Shown here in pieces: positions 61,677 to 64,000 of a stretch of 64,000 bases of DNA. Under the pieces are notes generated by a model. It saw only the letters and a list, made by a program, of their open reading frames with translations, had not been told where the DNA came from and did not search any database. The translations under genes were made by a program, and so were the position numbers. The stretch spans positions 1,305,559 through 1,369,558 of the forward strand of contig MEFY01000002.1 of NCBI GenBank assembly GCA_001725325.1. Direction: 5' to 3'. This DNA comes from Leifsonia sp. SCN 70-46. Its GTDB lineage: Bacteria; Actinomycetota; Actinomycetes; Actinomycetales; Microbacteriaceae. How positions within the stretch are numbered: position 1 is the first letter of the stretch; every line of letters begins with the position of its first letter.

Positions 61677-62853
61677 CGAGCAGGGCGGCGTCGAGCGCGC
61701 CGAACAGGTCGGCCGCGAGATCGTCCACGTGCTCGAGCCCGACCGAGATGCGCACGATCCCCGCGCCCGGTCGGGCCTCGGCGGCGACCGGTCGGTGGGT
61801 GAGCGACGCTGGGTGCTGCACGAGCGAGTCGATGCCGCCGAGCGAGACCGCGTGCGTCACGAGCTCGCACGCCTCCGTGAAGCGCACGGCGGCATCGTAG
61901 CTGCCGAGGTCGAGCGCGATGAGCGCGCCCGCACCCTCGCACTGCGTGCCGATGAGGCCGGCCGGATCCTGCCCGGCCAGGCCGGGGTAGAGCACGCGCA
62001 CCGCCGCGGGATGCTCGCACAGCCGTGCGGCGAGCTCCCCCGCCGTGCGCTGCTGCGCGCGCACGCGCACGGGCAGGGTGCGCAGCCCGCGGTGCAGGAG
62101 GTATGCGGCGAGCGGATGGAGCAGGGCGCCCGTGAGCGCGCGGACCTGGCGCAGGCGCGTGACCCACTCCCGGTTCGTGGCGATGACCCCGCCCATGACG
62201 TCGCCATGGCCGCCGAGGTACTTGGTGGCGCTGTGGAGCACGATCGTCGCACCGAGCTCGAGCGGGCGCTGCAGCACCGGGGTGGCGAACGTGTTGTCGA
62301 CGAGCACGGGCACGCCCGCGGCATCCTCGACGACCCGGCGGATGTCGGTGAGCTCGAGCGTGGGGTTGGCGGGGGTCTCGAGGATGACGAGCCCCGTGTC
62401 GGGGCGGATCGCGCCCGCGACGCCGTCGGCGTCGACCCACGTGACCGTCGTGCCGAGCAGGCCCGTCTCGAGCACGTGGTCGGTGCCGCCGTAGAGGGGG
62501 CGCAGCGCGACGATGTGCGGCCTGCCGGCCGTGACCGTCGCGAGCAGCACCGCGGTGAGGGCGGCCATGCCGCTCGCGAACGCGACGGCCCCGTCGGCGC
62601 CCTCCAGCGCCGCGAGCCCGTCCTCGAAGCGCGCGACGCCGGGCTGCCAGAGCCGCTGGTACACGGCCGAGTGGCCGGGCTGCAGGTCGCCGCCGCCCGC
62701 GAGCACCTCGTAGGCGTCGCCGCCGTGCTCGACATCGGGCAGCGGGAAGGTCGTCGACAGGTCGATGGGCGGGGTGTGCTGGCCGTTCTCGCGCAGCCCC
62801 TCCATCCCGGAGTGGACGGCCCTGGTCTCGAGGTGTGCATCGTCGCGCAGCAT
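61639..62853 (-). CDS. PLP-dependent Cys/Met-metabolism enzyme (cystathionine gamma-lyase/synthase type)
   Basis: The 404-residue fold-type I enzyme has the family motifs FASGMAALTAVL, RPLYGGTDHVLE, the PLP Asp in VLVDNTFATPVLQRPLELGA, the Schiff-base Lys in HSATKYLGGHGDVMGG and the C-terminal RISVGLEHVDDLAADL. Candidates are methionine gamma-lyase, cystathionine beta/gamma-lyase or gamma-synthase. Divergent from an Lrp-type regulator, an arrangement common for methionine or cysteine breakdown. It overlaps the end of the E2 gene by 38 bp. A 2-oxobutyrate product would suit the neighbouring E1-E2 complex. Confidence 0.9.
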   Translation of the reverse strand: MLRDDAHLETRAVHSGMEGLRENGQHTPPIDLSTTFPLPDVEHGGDAYEVLAGGGDLQPGHSAVYQRLWQPGVARFEDGLAALEGADGAVAFASGMAALTAVLLATVTAGRPHIVALRPLYGGTDHVLETGLLGTTVTWVDADGVAGAIRPDTGLVILETPANPTLELTDIRRVVEDAAGVPVLVDNTFATPVLQRPLELGATIVLHSATKYLGGHGDVMGGVIATNREWVTRLRQVRALTGALLHPLAAYLLHRGLRTLPVRVRAQQRTAGELAARLCEHPAAVRVLYPGLAGQDPAGLIGTQCEGAGALIALDLGSYDAAVRFTEACELVTHAVSLGGIDSLVQHPASLTHRPVAAEARPGAGIVRISVGLEHVDDLAADLFGALDAALLATPASTAGSRSA

Positions 62854-62866
62854 GTGGCGATACCAA

Positions 62867-62908
62867 CAGAATCTGCGGACTTGTGCAATCGATGATGCAG
62901 AATCTACG
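62867..62908. promoter_or_regulatory. Repeated boxes between the PLP enzyme and Lrp genes
   Basis: CAGAATCT occurs at 62867-62874 and 62898-62905, 31 bp (three helical turns) apart, each followed by G/A-CG. Because AGAATCT is almost self-complementary the pair also reads as an inverted repeat. Such phased boxes fit an Lrp-type octamer. Confidence 0.45.
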
Positions 62909-62909
62909 A

Positions 62910-63398
62910 ATGGACACTCATGCGTCGAAGAAAAGGTCGATCGACGACACAGACAGGGCACTGCTGCGGGCCCTCTCGCACAACGCGAGGCAGTCGGGCA
63001 CCGCGCTCGCCGCGGCCGCGGGCATCGCCGAGTCGACGGTGAGCCTGCGCCTGAGGCGGCTGCAGGACGACGGCTACCTGCGGGGCTTCCACGCCGACAT
63101 CGACGTGACGGCCCTCGGCGCGACCGTGCAGGCGCTCGTGTCGATCAAGCTCGTCAAGCACGTGCGGTCGGAGGTCGACGAGTTCCGGCGCGCGGCTCCG
63201 TCGTGGCCGGGCGTGCTCGCCCTGTTCCACATGGGCGGGGCTGACGACTACCTGCTGCACGTCGCGGCGCGCAGCGCCTCCGACCTGAGGGACTTCGTGC
63301 TCACGCACCTCGCGGGGCATCCCGCGGTCGCCCACACCGAGACCAACCTCATCTTCGAGCACGTCGAGGGCAGGGGCCTCGACGACCTGCTCGGCTAG
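62910..63398 (+). CDS. Lrp/AsnC-family transcriptional regulator
   Basis: The 162-residue protein has an N-terminal winged helix (IDDTDRALLRALSHNARQSGTALAAAAGIAESTVSLRLRRLQDDGYL) and a C-terminal RAM ligand-binding domain (LVSIKLVKHVRSEVDEF, GVLALFHMGGADDYLLHVA). These regulators sense amino acids and control nearby metabolic genes, here most probably the divergent PLP enzyme. ATG 62910 is at leaderless spacing from CAGAAT; ATG 62895 is an alternative. Stop shares CTAG with the convergent gene. Confidence 0.92.
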   Translation: MDTHASKKRSIDDTDRALLRALSHNARQSGTALAAAAGIAESTVSLRLRRLQDDGYLRGFHADIDVTALGATVQALVSIKLVKHVRSEVDEFRRAAPSWPGVLALFHMGGADDYLLHVAARSASDLRDFVLTHLAGHPAVAHTETNLIFEHVEGRGLDDLLG

Positions 63399-63697
63399 AG
63401 CTCGTAGTCGACGGCGACGCGGTCGCTCGACGTGACCGACTTGATGAACGCCGAGACCTCGAGGTGGGCGGGGTGCGCCTGGTAGGCCTCGAGCGCGGCG
63501 TTGTCGTCGTGCTCCGACACGAGCACGACGTCCCAGTGGCCCTCGACGAGCCCGAGGTCGGGCTTGAGCGACATCGACTTGAGCCCCGGCACGACGCCCA
63601 CGAGCGAGCCCAGGCGCTCCTGCATCTGCGAGATGTCGGCAGCGCGCTCCGAGTCGGCGGCGGCGGTGAGCTGGAACATGACGACGTGACGGATCAT
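63395..63697 (-). CDS. Dabb (stress-responsive alpha/beta barrel) domain protein
   Basis: The 100-residue single-domain protein has the Dabb pattern IRHVVMFQLTAAAD at the start, GLKSMSLKPDLG and HWDVVLVSEHDDNAALEAYQAHPAHLEVSAFI. Such dimeric ferredoxin-like barrels include small aromatic cyclases, decarboxylases and stress proteins. Function here unknown. Its stop overlaps the Lrp gene's stop in CTAG; the MMPL gene is 16 bp beyond its start on the same strand. Confidence 0.87.
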   Translation of the reverse strand: MIRHVVMFQLTAAADSERAADISQMQERLGSLVGVVPGLKSMSLKPDLGLVEGHWDVVLVSEHDDNAALEAYQAHPAHLEVSAFIKSVTSSDRVAVDYEL

Positions 63698-63713
63698 GCC
63701 CCCACGATACCGG

Positions 63714-64000
<287 letters not shown>

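Overview
The window comes from a high-GC actinomycete, most likely of the family Microbacteriaceae. The signs are mycothiol synthase next to GlnR, PPK1 next to a Nudix/histidine-phosphatase MutT1, SenX3-RegX3 next to PhoU, the order carD-ispDF-cysS-rlmB, many leaderless genes, and heavy G/C third positions. Genus-level naming is inference; no rRNA is present.

Layout. 1-0.9 kb: right end of an integrative element (tyrosine recombinase) abutting an intact tRNA-Lys. 0.9-3.4 kb: thiamine-binding protein and a conserved hypothetical sharing a tiny bidirectional promoter, a candidate structured RNA, and an ECF sigma/anti-sigma pair. 3.6-12.4 kb (all minus): pstSCAB with a PHO box, mutT1-ppk1, mshD, glnR. 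12.4-15.5 kb: small membrane proteins, nitrobindin-like protein, YgfZ, FUSC protein.

15.5-30 kb is a defence island threaded through housekeeping genes (gpmA, a small Nudix hydrolase, a methyltransferase). It holds a divergent type II restriction-modification pair (C5 methyltransferase plus PD-(D/E)XK nuclease), a Vsr nick endonuclease, and a tight five-gene operon of C5 methyltransferase, SNF2 ATPase, stand-alone EcoRII-N/B3-type DNA-recognition domain, MORC/MutL-like GHKL ATPase and HNH nuclease. A three-domain RecB-like/RNase H-like/SF1 helicase protein follows under its own leaderless promoter. The five-gene operon is visibly less GC-rich than its surroundings and is the most interesting system here.

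30-34 kb: phoU diverging from senX3-regX3 across a second PHO box. With pstSCAB (and possibly ppk1) this forms a complete phosphate-response circuit. 34-44 kb: the core carD-ispDF-cysS-rlmB block, interrupted by a GntR-ECF transporter-PurM-like kinase-ADP-ribosylglycohydrolase operon that looks like salvage of alpha-ribazole or another riboside.

44-63 kb: an accessory catabolic region with an amidohydrolase, bicupin, degenerate SDR, MFS carrier, ribose-type ABC importer, XRE-cupin regulator and degenerate M24 enzyme. It continues with a beta-hydroxyacid dehydrogenase, aldehyde dehydrogenase, FadR-type regulator, VOC protein, 2-oxoacid dehydrogenase E1 (alpha-beta fusion) and E2, and a Cys/Met-metabolism PLP enzyme with an Lrp-type regulator. 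Its substrate cannot be read from sequence. The window ends inside an MMPL transporter gene.
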